Shown piece after piece: positions 21,302 through 32,930 of a stretch of DNA of 36,711 nucleotides. Positions within the stretch are counted from its first letter, which is position 1; every line of letters begins with the position of its first letter. The stretch spans positions 1-36,711 of the forward strand of contig SGPM01000277.1 in NCBI GenBank assembly GCA_004802725.1. Direction: 5' to 3'. The DNA comes from Antrodiella citrinella. Its lineage: Eukaryota; Basidiomycota; Agaricomycetes; Polyporales; Steccherinaceae. Under the pieces are notes generated by a model. That model searched no databases. It worked only from the letters and a program-made list of their open reading frames with translations, and had not been told where the DNA came from. The position numbers and the translations under genes are program-made.

Positions 21302-24046
21302 ATGGACTCCGGTCAGAACGAAAAGGATGCTACTATCGAGTCCTCTCTCTCCGGTCTGCAGATATCGGACCACGACATAGTTAGCGAGAAGCACAATCCA
21401 TGGCAAGATCCTCAACCATTACTCGAGCTAGCAGGCTCATCTTCTTCCAACCCTGTTGTACTACGAGATGATATCCCCAAAGACGACGATCTTCAGCGGA
21501 ATCCCTTCGTTTCTGGCTCGACAAGTCCGGTGACCGAACGAGGAGGAGGAGGAGCATCGGAGACGGGATGTGTTGGAGGAGTTCGATCCGCTTGCCAATC
21601 ACGAGGAGAAAGCAGCACGGAGTGCTTGGGAGACTTCGGAATCGCATCCCAGTACTCATGTTGCTCCAGACCCATCACCAGCCACCGTCCCTCCTAGTAA
21701 CCCTGTACCAGAAGCTGTACCGCCGCGCCCGACCTCCCCGACTGGATTCCCCGCCCTAGCTGCCCTCGCTCGTACGTTTGCCATCCCTCTCGTCGCTGGG
21801 AGACAGAGACCGCGTTCCCTGGATTCTGCCGCTGCTGTTCCGTCTCCCTCAACCCTATCGTCATTTGCTTCGCAGCAGCACCTACCTCCGAAGGCGCAGT
21901 CAGAACAGGTGTCGCCAGCCAGTACAGGAAGGAACACCCCCGTCAGGTCCGCGAGCAGAAGTAGTTCGCAGGATGGACCTGGGGAGACTCCGCAGTTTGA
22001 CTTCCAAAGATTCTTGGATCAAATGAAGCTCAAGCCCGCTGAACCGGTCGCGAAGTACCTCCGCTCGTATGTCAGTGACATGCTACCTGCTTCATTTTGT
22101 GCTGATTTGAGTATGAATCGCTAGATTTCTAGGCAACTTTGCCAAACGGACGTTTACTGTCAATGATCAAGTAAAGCTTATCAATGATTTCCTGAACGTG
22201 AGTCGTCCCTTCACATTCAGAGTGCAAGCGATGTGCTAATTCACAATGCAGTTCATCTCTGTACGAATGCGGGAGTCGGATGTATGGAGAACCGCTTCGG
22301 ATGCCGAGTTCGACAATGCTATGGAGGGCATGGAGAAGCTGGTGATGAATCGACTATACGATTTGTGAGTAGATACAGTGTCCTCTTCATCCACCCCTTA
22401 TCCTAATTTGAAACGTAGCACATTTACCCCGCAGGTCATAAGGATGATTCCGCCGCGGCCAGTGACTTCAGACGATTTGGAGAGGGATGAGGTGCTGTCA
22501 CAACGGATAGCGTTGTTCGCGTGGATTGAGCCTAAACATCTTGACGTGCCAGAAGGGGAGGGTAGCGAAGGATTCATCATGTTTGCGCAGCAAGGTGCGT
22601 CCTCATGTATTGTGCTCACACGAAGGTATTGATTGTAGAGCACAGAACTGCTCAAGATTACCCATTACAAGGCGCCACGAGACAAGCTCATCTGCATTCT
22701 TAATTGCTGCAAGGTCATCTTTGGTCTGCTCTTCGCAATTTCGATTCAATATCCTATCTTCCTAACGCAATATGTACCTTGGTATCTCGTCCCATAGGTC
22801 TCATCCGACATCTGCATAAGGAGGAAGGCGCAGACAACTTTGTCCCAATTCTCATCTACATCGTCTTGAAGGCCAACCCTGATCATTTGCTTTCGAATGT
22901 GGAGTGAGTGCATTCGTCGTAATACCAACAGTTCACAACACTGAACGCGGGGCATATATAGGTTCATCAATCGATTCCGGAATCCTGCAAAGCTTCAGAG
23001 TGAGGCTGGATACTATTTGTCTAGTCTGGTAAGTACCCATAGGAGTCGGTTGCTTGTGGGGTGCTTGTGAGTGTGAGCTCATGTCAGACAGATGGGTGCA
23101 GTCTCATTCATTGAGACAATGGATCATACATCTCTGTCAAATATAACCCAGGATGAATTTGAGAAGTAAGAATTCTGCACGTGTTGCTGTGAACTGTGGT
23201 CTGACCCATGCGTCACTCAGGAACGTCGAGGAAGCGATACAATCGCTACCAAGTACTAGGCCACATACTCCTTCGACGGATTCCGAAGGACCATTCCCAG
23301 CAGGCCCTCTACTTTCATCTCACGCTGGCGAGGAATCTGCCCAGCCCCTCTCTCTTTCTTCTCCCGGAAATCAGACCATCGGTGAAGACGCTCGCCGTTT
23401 TCTGCAGAAGACGGGCGACACCATCTCCAAGCCTCTCAGCGCCATCGGGCGTATCTTCAACGAAGTACTCGATAACGCAGAGGAGTCATTGCAGAACTTA
23501 CCCGGTCCGTTTCATCAGTTCGAGCAACTCACATCCATGCCCCAAACCCCCGTCCCACATCCAGAGGATGGCCAGCCATCGATCCAGACGCCATATAAAC
23601 CTCGTATCCGGAAAGCGAATTCACCACTCCATTCGCCTTCAGGATCGCGGTATGGTACGCCAGATCCCGAAGAGACACCGACACGTCCGGGCGCAGGCGC
23701 GCCATACACCAACCAACCACTCGCCATCGGACCTTCGCAACCCACGGGCAGGCCACTGTCCCAGCACACCCGAATACAAAGTCTCGTGCAATCCGAACGG
23801 GACCTGCAGCACCTGCAGGCACCGCCCCTGCACGTCTCGCGCACGCCGACGCCGAACCTCGATCTAGCAGGGCTGCAGGAGGAGATCGACCGGGTGCATG
23901 AGAACGCGGCGGAGGCGGCGCGGGAGACGTTGAAGCAGATCTTCCCGTCGACGGATGTAGAGATCGTGGAGTGGGTGCTTGAGGCGAACGAGGGAGACTT
24001 GGGGAAGAGTATCGAGGCGTTGTTGGAGATGAGTAGTGGGAAGTGA
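21302..24046 (+). CDS. VPS9-domain Rab5-type exchange factor with C-terminal CUE domain
   Basis: The protein should activate Rab5/Vps21-type GTPases on endosomes and bind ubiquitin, as yeast Vps9 and Rabexin do. About nine exons give roughly 760 residues. After a Ser/Pro-rich head ([19 protein letters not shown]) comes a helical segment ([18 protein letters not shown] to [18 protein letters not shown]), then the VPS9 core: [31 protein letters not shown] and [21 protein letters not shown] low-complexity linker leads to the CUE domain ([20 protein letters not shown], then SIEALLEM) at the end. The splice phases from 21570 onward are consistent. Near 21540-21567 the frame shifts by one base within a GGA/GAG repeat, between PVTER and [14 protein letters not shown], with no room for an intron. 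A repeat-length error or slippage mutation is likely. Confidence 0.88.
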
Positions 24047-24363
24047 GGTGCGAGTGGGGAGTGAGTAGATCTGGACGTTGTGGCTTATATCATTGGGATG
24101 CAGGCAGATGTATCTCAACAACTTTCGTTGCAATTGATTGCACGTCTGTCAACGCACGCACTGCAAGCCTAGCTTCCGTTGCAGTATTGTGTATCTGCAC
24201 TTAAGCTTGACTTCGAGTGTAAATTATACGCTACCTTTCGCATTCTCTACAACATAGGATACCATATACTGTATTGAGCGTATCAGTACATACACGTCGA
24301 CGTCGACAAATCTAGTACGTTCTACTCTACTATGCATGGCAGGTTGCAAGCTTCCACACTCCA
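24047..24363. other. convergent 3' ends
   Basis: About 315 bp between the stops of the VPS9 gene (+) and kinase 2 (-). It is expected to hold both 3' UTRs. Nothing else was identified. Confidence 0.4.
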
Positions 24364-26835
24364 TCACTGTGCCTCTTTCTGCTTTGCTAACATCATCCCA
24401 AGCCACGCCAAGTACACGTGAGTCGCCGGTTCCACTCGTGTGTAGAATGTTGTAACGAGCTCGAAATCCGTCACGGCGAGTGGTGGCAATGCCAGGCGCT
24501 CTATATCCTGCTCAAGATTGTCAACGACGAGCCTATAGGGCTTCGGCCAAAACATGGGCAATCCGATGCATCTAACACTTTTGTAAACCTCATGCGCCTC
24601 TCTTGCCTTTTTGGCGTGCTGCGCCAAGATGACGGCGAGGACGGCTGCAGCCTGGCAATCCCCAGAGACCAAGAACGCTGTCCGCTGAGCGTCGGTCATT
24701 GAGTCCAGATCTGGCATTGCGATGATCATGCACCTCGCGAGCGCAAGTATCTTGATGAGGTATACACCTAGATTCCTGGCGGCGGCCGCGATCTTGGGAT
24801 CTACGACGAGGCTTTTCACTGCTTCATGAAGCCTGTTCGACCGTATTTTTTTCGAGGAGGGCAGGCGACAATAATACCGGCCACATGGTATCCAAATCCA
24901 TGATATCCGAGTCCATGGCATGATCGGATCCGCTTTGGAGGCAAACAGCGCTATTTCGTCGCCAGCTCTAACCAAGGCTCTTCGAACCAGGGTACTTATG
25001 TTGACATGACTTTGATTTGTAGATTGTGTGATGTGCATCGTGTCCTGTATGATCTGGGACGCCCACGACCAAGGAAAATCCGACGCCACTTGAAACGAGC
25101 CCCGATAAGTCTGCGGTGGATAGATGTAGTGATCTCCGTCTTGCTCTAGATTATCCCATATTTCTGCGACCAACTTCAGGTAGCTGATAACGATGTTTCC
25201 CATCCGACTTGATAATTGGCCCAGTTTTGCCTGATCTTCTTCTGAAATGGAGGAATACAACCGAGCAGCCCAGCTCTCGACTACGTTCAGGTTCCACGAA
25301 CCGTCATCGTACGCCGCAGCGAGAGAGACGAGAGAGAACCCGGGCCCCTGGACGTCGAGAGCACCCATGCCCGCAATGAGCTGTTCCGCGGAGACGGCCA
25401 TTTGCAAGATGTCTCCCAAGCGTGCATTGACCTCATGAACAGAGATCCGGTCCTCGCGATTCTGAGCCCAGCAAGCCTCGAGCACTAACCACGTCTCGTC
25501 TGCCATCTCCCGACCACCAGGAAGGCAAGGTCGAGGAGGGCGCACCCCCTGGATGTAACGATTGGTCACCTGACGATCGGTGAGGTCCGGCAAGGGAGGC
25601 AGACCTGAGTAGAGCTGAACGAAACTGTGAATAACCAATAACGTCGCAGTGAAAAAGCACGAACCTCGATAGCTGTGCATGCAATTGAGAATACATCGCT
25701 CTGAGTGGTCGGCCGAGTCCCTTCGAGACCAAACGCCTCAGGATCGATGAGCTCCGGAGCCTGCCAGCGAATGGCGCCGCCGCCATGCATAGAACCATAA
25801 TTGTACCCAGTACCTTCGGTAATAAGCGACATACCGAAGTCGGTCAGACAAGCGTTGCCGTGTTTGTTGAGCAGAATGTTTCCAGCGTGTAGATCACCGT
25901 GCACGATGCCTTCGTTATGCAGGTACTCCATGCCGAGGGCGGTCTGATATAACTATCTCCGAAAAGATTAAACTTATAAACGATACACAATGACGAATGA
26001 CCACGCACCCATTTGTGAATGGCCACAGCAAAGGAGTCGTCGTTCAATTGACCTTTCTTTCGTATAGAGGCCAAGTGATCCCGAAGACTGCCGCTCTCAG
26101 CCCAGAGCAGTACCATACAAAGTGTACCCGGGAATATGTCCTCTGATACGCCCAGAAAGGGCATGATGTTCTCATTCTCTAGGCTCTTCCATATGAGAGA
26201 TTCACGGTAGAACGCCTGTCGAGACAGAAATAATGAATGAGAGAGGCGGTATACGGTACTGTACGGACGATACTTCAACTTACCGTCGTGATATCCCCCT
26301 TCTTCCACTCTGGAGTCATCAAAAACACGCGCAATTTTTTGAGCGCGACCTTGCGTCCACGGTACGTGCCGCAGTACACGTCAGAAAATGCGCCTGCTCC
26401 ACGCTGCACGTCGTCGAGCTTTTTCACGCCCGTGAGTATCAAAGAATCTGGCAGTATATGGTGTCTAAGGGCCAGCTTCAGCGTCAACTTCCGAAGGGTG
26501 GTGCGATAGACAGCAAATGGTAAGCCACCAATCGCGGCACTCGGTGATGCGGGGGAGTCCAAGACCTAGACGAGATCAGTATGATCAGCGATTATGATTC
26601 ATGAGAGAGAGAGAGCGCGTCGGACGTACCCTCCACATCTCATCAAGCACAACTCGAGCATCCGCCTCGGAGAGTGACGACAAGGACTCGGTAGGCAAAT
26701 TGTTGTTGGCATTGTCCAACGCATTCTGAATGATCTGTCGGATCTCATGCGACTGGGTTATTGTGAGTCGTGATATCGTCAGATTGAATATTCTCCAAGA
26801 GACAGGAAGCGACATACCGTGATACGCCTGGCCAT
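24364..26835 (-). CDS. TKL-like protein kinase with large C-terminal domain of unknown function (kinase 2)
   Basis: Six exons (26835-26818, 26752-26630, 26565-26284, 26215-26009, 25952-25665, 25614-24364) give 722 residues. Exons 4 and 5 are 207 and 288 nt, exactly as in kinase 1 at 1.05-3.59 kb. Motifs are a glycine loop RGAGAFSDVYCG, lysine in KVALKKL, glutamate in FYRESLIW, HGDLHAGNIL, DFGMS and APEL, so activity is expected. The 340-residue C-terminal part shares AAAYDDGSWNL, DTMHIT, EIALFAS and ALARCMI with kinase 1 but diverges in between. The two genes point toward each other about 21 kb apart. The first exon is only 18 nt (MARRIT), so an additional upstream exon is possible. The function of the C-terminal region is unknown. 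Confidence 0.88.
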
Positions 26836-26950
26836 TTCAACTGCATAGATGTGGTGACTCTGGTGAGTGATACTCAATTCTGCGATATATTTGACACAAC
26901 TGACCTTCAGAGGTGTGTACGCCGAGGAGCGAGTGGATAGTCAAGAAAGA

Positions 26951-27901
26951 CTATCGCCCGCCTCGAGTGTACCACTCCTCGCCGTGATCTTGACAGGAGT
27001 AATGGAACTCTCGTGCCGCTATTTTACATACTACTAGTAGTACTAGTGGGTATGGGCAACGCCGGACTGTTCCACCAACGGTTTCGCCAGGTATACCATC
27101 GGTGCTGAGTAACAAGACTGCACGTTCACGTTCGGCAACGTTCTGAGCGTAGAGAAGTTTTACTTTATCCTCGTCCAGCCCTTGCAACACCTCCATCAAA
27201 GCCCGCACCAACTCCGTTCTTCGGGCCTTCGACAGTCCAGCTGGAACCTTCACACCGCGCGACGGAACACGCAGCCAAGACAGCTGCAAACTGATATCCT
27301 TGACCGTTGGTTGCCGCGCCGCTGTTGAGTTGTCCCAGAAAGCGGGCTCCAAATGAATTTTCAGCTGCTCCAAGACATTGTCTCGTGCTGTCCTCTTCGC
27401 CTTGCAAGCTTTCCGGCTCGCCTCTTTTCGTTCCGACTTCTTCTGCACCCGCGCATGTTCAGCGCGAACCTCCTGCAACGCATGTCCCGTATCCTCCTCA
27501 TGTGCTTTCCTCCTGACAAACTTCTCAAGTTCCTCCGCGGTGTGCGCCGCCTTGAAGGCTTCGGTGTTGTTCTGCTTGTGGACTGCACTCGCGTTGATCA
27601 TGCGTAGCGTCTTGGCCGGACTCCGAGCCTTGGCTCGAATTGTCGAGCCCAGTGTACCTTCGCACACATCATTGGTGGTTCACATATGTGCTGCATCAAG
27701 CTCTGCCAGGGTGGCCTGGTCAACGTGACCACCCGGGGGTGTAAGAGGGACCAGTACAGCCACCTTCCGCCTGGAAGTAGAACTTGTCGCCTTGGGTTCA
27801 TGGTGTCCGCTTCGACCTGCTTGGAACTTCTTCAAATGGGTCTTCTGCGCTGCAGACTGACGACGGACACTGAACCGGTGATTGTACTTTGTTACGGCCA
27901 T
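26951..27901 (-). pseudogene. hypothetical basic coiled-coil protein with in-frame stop
   Basis: One frame runs from an ATG at 27901 (MAVTKYNHRFSVRRQ) to a stop at 26951, broken only by a TGA at 27680-27682. It would be a protein of about 312 residues. The N terminus is basic. The middle is a long charged helix rich in Lys, Arg, Glu and Ala (RAEHARVQKKSERKEASR). A distinct block, DISLQLSWLRVPSRGVKVPA, follows. No domain is recognised. The break could be a nonsense mutation (for example CGA to TGA) or a sequence error; no intron restores the frame. The last 40 residues look non-coding in character, so the true end may be earlier. It lies 115 bp upstream of kinase 2. Confidence 0.45.
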
Positions 27902-30190
27902 GTTAAAGGAGAGGCATGGAAAAATAAGTAATATGAATTGAAAAGGAATGTGAGGACGCGTGAAAACGCGTAAAGAGACAAGAAGTAGCGGAGGAAACGA
28001 AGGAGAACACGTCTTGCAGGCCTCAGATTGACTGCAAATTGAGTTTAGACGCCGATCCTCACTTTAGCGAATGCTTCGTACACCCAGGTATAATAGATCA
28101 GGGAAACTGCTCACCGTACACACAAAATTGAAGCACACAGAGCTTTGGATATCTGTTCTGAATCATTTGCTGGAAGGAATTCTTTTGATTCGCATTTTTA
28201 AGTAGGTTTGATTACCTGAACTCAACCAGCATTGAGCGTATAAAAATTTCCTTCCACCAAATAGCTCCCATACTACTTTATAGAGGATCTGTCTACTCAG
28301 TTTTTTTCTACGACGAATGTGGAGGGAGGACTATCCGACTACCACCACGGAGGGCTCGTCGACGGTTGCTGCGAATAGCGCTCATGGACGCTCTCGGGAC
28401 TTTCCGTGCCATGGATTGCCCGTACCCATGACGACCAGGAGGCGGCGAGAAAGGACAGGCGGACGAAGGGCCCGACGGGCCGGATGAAGCGCGCGAGTCG
28501 AACTTTTTGAAGCTCGCGCAGTGCACACTGCACACTGGCACTTTCTGCTGAACCGTCACGAATGCAACCTCCAACAAGAACCCATTCTCATGCAACATCA
28601 GTCTGGAGACCATCCGTAGGATTATCTGTGACATAGGTGTGTTAGGTCAGAGGGGGAGGACGCTATAATCCGGGCGTACTTGATTTCAACAAAATTTCCG
28701 CCTCTACACTGCCCTCAAATATCGTCTCAAGATGTAGCTCGCTTCTCTTCCCGTGTGCCTCCTATGGACCCCCGCGCTGACTTCAGGCTACGTCTTGTGA
28801 TGCGAAGTCTTCGGATAGCGCTATACAAACCGAATGAGAAAGAAGTTTAGGTTTAACGGAGATGAGATGAAGGGCAATAACAGTGAACACGACAATTTTG
28901 GAGACCGATTTATTGGAGACGCCGGAGATTCTGAGTGCAGAAATGTAACGTTCGAGACCTAATGAGTCGATTGGTACGGACAGAATGCTGTAAAACCTCG
29001 ATTTGACAAAAATACCCCCAAAATTTTGGCCACTGCCTAAATTAAGTGCTACAAATATGAAAATGGGTGCAATCGACTCCTTTCGAAGAGTAGATTATGA
29101 TTCCGGTAAGAAACTCTGGAAAATATGACATGGGGAAGCCACAGGTGTCACGTTGCCTGATCCGATTTGGTAGGACAAGCACTTCCCGTCTGTCAATGGT
29201 TCATAACGGCTTTGGCAACACCGTCTCCGAATTTTGCGTGAGACTCGTCCAACATCAAGCATTTCATATGTAGAAATGTTTGGAGCAGGAATAGGTGGTA
29301 AATATCTGGTGTCTAGCTCTCTAGAGCACCTTTTGTGCTGGAAAAAAGGTCAAAAATTTTGGCCACTCCAAAAACGCGTGAGAAAAACTTCGGAAGGGTG
29401 TTTTTCGACGCTTTCAGGCTCCCTGAGTTCGAATCCGGGCTTGGTTTGGCCAAGAAAAATCAGGTTCTGGCCCTACCAAAATTGTCGTGTTTGGCTGTCC
29501 GTAACTGTAGAGCAATCCGCTGACAAAACAAACCACTACTAGCCTGAGATCCATAGTCCCCCCTCTGGACTCGGAGTTTGGAGATTCGCTACCGTTCGGA
29601 AAGCTGAATAGAGGATCAGCTAGGAGCACGATCTACAAAGAACGGGTTGCTTGTCTCAAAACTCGGAACACCTAAACAGATTCCGATCCCTCAGATCGGC
29701 TACATTGTCGGTGGAACATTTGCTGCAGGTCACGTTCGTCAGTGAACTCGGCCTTGAATGGACTTAAACGTCTTGCCGTCCTCGCCACCCTCATCTTTTG
29801 GTGCCTCCCAAAATACTTATCACCTGCCGACGAAGCCGCCCGCCAAATTCCGAACCTCAGAACGTCACGAATTGTAGATAGCCGTACCGTGTGTCGCAAA
29901 TTTCTTATCTGCATAACAATGCATATAAATGCATTGTGATGCCTTAATGTAAACAAGTCATTGTGATTGCATTAAGGACGAAGCGAAAAGATCTCAATTC
30001 GATTACAATGCGACAGGTCCATCATTGCGATGAGATTGCGATAGGTCATTGGGTCGGACGGCCGGCTTGTTGCAATGCCGTCGCAATGCGTGGGAGGCAT
30101 CGCAATGCAAGGGCCGAATATCAATGAGCAAAAAGAAATCTTAATGATCTGATCTTATCTTTATGAGAGGACTGAGATTGTAATGTGTTG
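27902..30190. other. gene-poor, AT-rich stretch
   Basis: About 2.3 kb without a convincing gene. A 108-codon minus-strand frame at 28308-28634 has no recognised domain and is not called. The 14-mer AAAATTTTGGCCAC occurs twice, at about 29020 and 29353. From 29910 to 30125 the words CATTG/CAATG recur many times. The overall look, with stops in all frames, fits old mobile-element debris. Confidence 0.4.
29949..29986. repeat. imperfect hairpin with CCTTAATG / CATTAAGG arms
   Basis: An 8-bp perfect inverted repeat (CCTTAATG and CATTAAGG) encloses about 20 nt. It lies beside a near-palindromic caatgcatataaatgcattg and inside the CATTG/CAATG-rich block. It may be a remnant of a terminal or subterminal repeat. 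Confidence 0.35.
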
Positions 30191-30286
30191 TTAGCAGCCG
30201 GATTCGAACCGGGGACCATTTACTTACATTAGGATTTACCGAAATCATAGAAACTTACAGCATAACCACTCTGCCAGCAGAGCTAT
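30191..30286 (-). pseudogene. tRNA-Tyr(GTA)-like relic or SINE head
   Basis: On the minus strand there is a D-arm TAGCTCTGCTGGCAGAGT, a possible anticodon loop CTGTAAG (GTA, with U33 and A37), and later GGTC followed by a T-arm with the exact B box GGTTCGAATCC. The extra bases after position 37 are where tRNA-Tyr introns sit. The acceptor strands do not pair well, and the anticodon stem is weak. It therefore looks like a degenerate tRNA or the head of a tRNA-derived SINE rather than a working gene. Pol III promoter boxes remain. Confidence 0.45.
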
Positions 30287-30453
30287 AATATAGGGTGAAA
30301 CCGTTTGACCTATGTACCAATCTTTTGAGCCCAATTGAGGAACTCCAACACAACTATCACATTGGTACATCAACAACAGGTACTAACGAGGCTACACGAC
30401 AACGACAAACGACCCCAAGATCACGCCCGTCATATGCCGCCTTCGATTTAGTC

Positions 30454-32308
30454 TTACCTCTTGCGCGTACTAGTACGACGCACGCTAGGAGCGGGAGCGG
30501 CGACCGGCTCAATGTCAAGACGTACCGGACGCCGCGGCTGCCTGCTCGACTTGCGACTGGGAGCCAGCGCAGGTTGTTCATGGTCGGACACAGACTCGAT
30601 AGCGAGTGGGGTCGGCGGGCGACCCTCAGCAGCGCGGCGGGAACGTGGGGGCGCGGCGGCGGGGACTACGCCGTACATGTTCTCTTCGTCGTTGTCCGAT
30701 TCCGCATTCGACAAGCTGGCACGGTGTTGTGCTGCAAGAGGTACGACAGGGGCCGCCGCCTGTGCGTGACGGATACTCGGAGGAGCGGCAGGCTGAGCGC
30801 GAGGGACACCTGGAGGAGCGACAGGATGAGCGTGAGGAACGGCGACAGGAGCAGCAGATGGTGCCACGCGAGGGGCGAGTCCAGCCGGGTGCTCGTCGTC
30901 GAAATCGTCGAAGGTGAGACTCTCGAATCCGTGTCCGACATCCTCTATGTCAACTGCTAACACCCCATCATCTCCGCCGCCGCCGTTGAGCGATCGCGTG
31001 AACATACGCGTGTTGAAGTATCTGAAGAGGGCGACCCCAGCAGGCATGTCGTGGATTTGGACGAGCTGCATCTTCAGCTCTTCGAAGATCTGGCCGTACG
31101 GAATCTTTGTTTTGCTCCCTGTCTCCTGGAATGCTATATCCTTGGATAACAAGTAGATAGCCTGAAATTGTAGTAGATAATGTGAATATCATTATTCCAT
31201 ATACTGTGTGCACTAGTAGAAAACTCACCGAAATGCATGCGTATGCTATCAAGCCCGGCGTAACGCTCCCAATGTTCCATTTGACACCGGAAGATGTCCC
31301 TTGAGGCTGAAATGATTGCCAGTGTTCGAGAGACACATCGTTGTCGCTAACCCCGCTCGCGCCGAACAGGATGATGCGCATGGCCTAGTGAACAAAGGTC
31401 AGCGCGTCGAAGAGAACACAGAACATAAACGAACGAAAAAGTACTTACCTTGGCTATGGCGAGGTTCCTATACAGATATCGGGCGTACCTTGGCTGGCCG
31501 GTCTCGTATAATATGGGGGGCTTCATACTGTACTTTTGAGATTCAAGGTCATGCTTCAGGAGGGCCATCTTCGCGTTCTTGTCCGTGATCGAGAAGCCAG
31601 GGATGTGGCCGAATATAACGGTGGCACGGTTCTTGAGTGCGAGTATGTTGTTAGAACGCTGCAACTGAACCGCTTTCGCGAACTGCAATACCGAAGACCA
31701 TGGTGTGAGAATGATGACGACTCGACTCGGAAGATGAAATGAAAACATACCACATCATTGAAATGTGAATGAGCCATCAGCCTCTGTACACTAGGCTTCT
31801 TGACCTCGTCAAACAGCTCAGCCGCTTTCGCAGCGCGTTTGCTGATATCGGAGGCGTATCTCTCTGTAAGGTTGTCAAGGTCCATAGCGGGGCGAGTTTG
31901 AAACACGTTGAGCAGGGTGGAGTCGTAGAACACCGAAGTAAGGACGGTGTATCGCCGCGCGATAGACTTGATGTCGTCGTCGTGCTTGGTAATGGAGGGA
32001 GCTAATGACGCCGCCTTGCCCTTGCGCTTTGGCATACTGTCGTTGAGGGCCTTATTCTCAACGAGAAGCTTGCGTATGAGCACGTCCTTTTCTGCGAGAT
32101 GAAGCTGTGCTTTCTTCAAAGCCTGCAAACACATCAAATTCAAGGTTGTGTTGATTGAGAGAAGGACGTAGCATACCTTTACATACTCTGGGACTCCGGC
32201 TCCTGTAGGGGGTAGCGCAATGGTATCATGGGAGGCAACTTGAGCCCCAATGATGGCAGCGTCGCTGTCGGAGGAGTGATCCTCAGACTGAGAGGCGGAA
32301 GATGGCAT
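30454..32308 (-). CDS. coiled-coil and Pro/Ala-rich protein of unknown function
   Basis: Five exons can be joined, with introns near 32124-32177, 31690-31752, 31390-31447 and 31163-31228. The start MPSSASQSEDHSSDSD is acidic and Ser-rich. It is followed by a predicted coiled coil (LKKAQLHLAEKDVLIRKLL), a Lys-rich patch (MPKRKGKAA), and a helical core of about 250 residues including TPGLIAYACIS and AIYLLSKDIAF. The C-terminal 170 residues are Pro/Ala/His repeats, then basic motifs (KSSRQPRRPVRLD) ending at RKR. The core recalls a group of unnamed agaricomycete proteins often found near transposons, but I cannot name it firmly. No catalytic motif is seen. It lies about 0.6 kb from the Plavaka transposase, on the same strand. 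The first intron is 54 nt without an in-frame stop. Confidence 0.65.
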
Positions 32309-32930
32309 GACGTGGCGAGTTCAAGTTTGAGAGGAGTCGGTGCAGTGAAAGCCTGTGTGAACTGAAGGAATGAAAAAGCACAAGAGTGGTAATATATACC
32401 GCAAATGATGTGTGTCATATCACTTACTGGTACGTCAATTGCATCACCTGAACGGTATGCTGCAGAGCACGCTCCCGAACACAAGGAAGTAAATTCAATT
32501 ACCTGTACTGAGTCGACTGATGGGACTCGTGGTAATTCACGTACCTTCCTGACGCCTCGACGTCTCGACTTGCAATGTGGCAAAGCACATGTAGCTGTGA
32601 GGTAAGTACAACAGCTGGTGCATTACTTTACCAACACACTTACCGAATAATCACGACATTGATCAGGGTGTTTTGTGTGTTGCAAGCTCATTCCTTGCGC
32701 TGTGACAAGTGAAGAAAGCTGCTTTCGGAGACGGAGACTTCGAAAACAGACTCAGGGTCTGGGTCGAAATCTCCGTCAAAGAAATTTCTCCTGGAAAGGT
32801 GACTCAAGTATGATGGTGTTGAATTGCGAGGTTGGCATTCACATTTAATGAGGCTCCTGCAGTGATGGGAGTTCAAACAATGGTCTCGCTGATGACAGAC
32901 ATCAAGTATTACAATGAATAAATAAATAAG
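32309..32930. other. spacer between Plavaka gene and coiled-coil gene
   Basis: About 620 bp. It should contain the promoter of the coiled-coil gene and the 3' flank of the transposase. If the element has a terminal inverted repeat, its 3' end may lie here, but no repeat pair was recognised by eye. Small open frames on both strands were not accepted. Confidence 0.35.

Noticed and set aside
23208..23867. 219-codon plus-strand open frame inside the VPS9 gene
   Set aside because: It overlaps the CUE-containing last exon in another frame and is basic and Arg/Ser-rich with no domain.
28308..28634. 108-codon minus-strand open frame
   Set aside because: There is no recognisable domain, paralogue or splice support; the region looks like debris.
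29425..29445. Second B-box-like word GAGTTCGAATCC
   Set aside because: The flanks do not form a T-arm of five pairs and no matching D-arm sits at a normal distance.
30295..30960. 221-codon plus-strand open frame
   Set aside because: It is antisense to the Pro/Ala-rich last exon of the coiled-coil gene.
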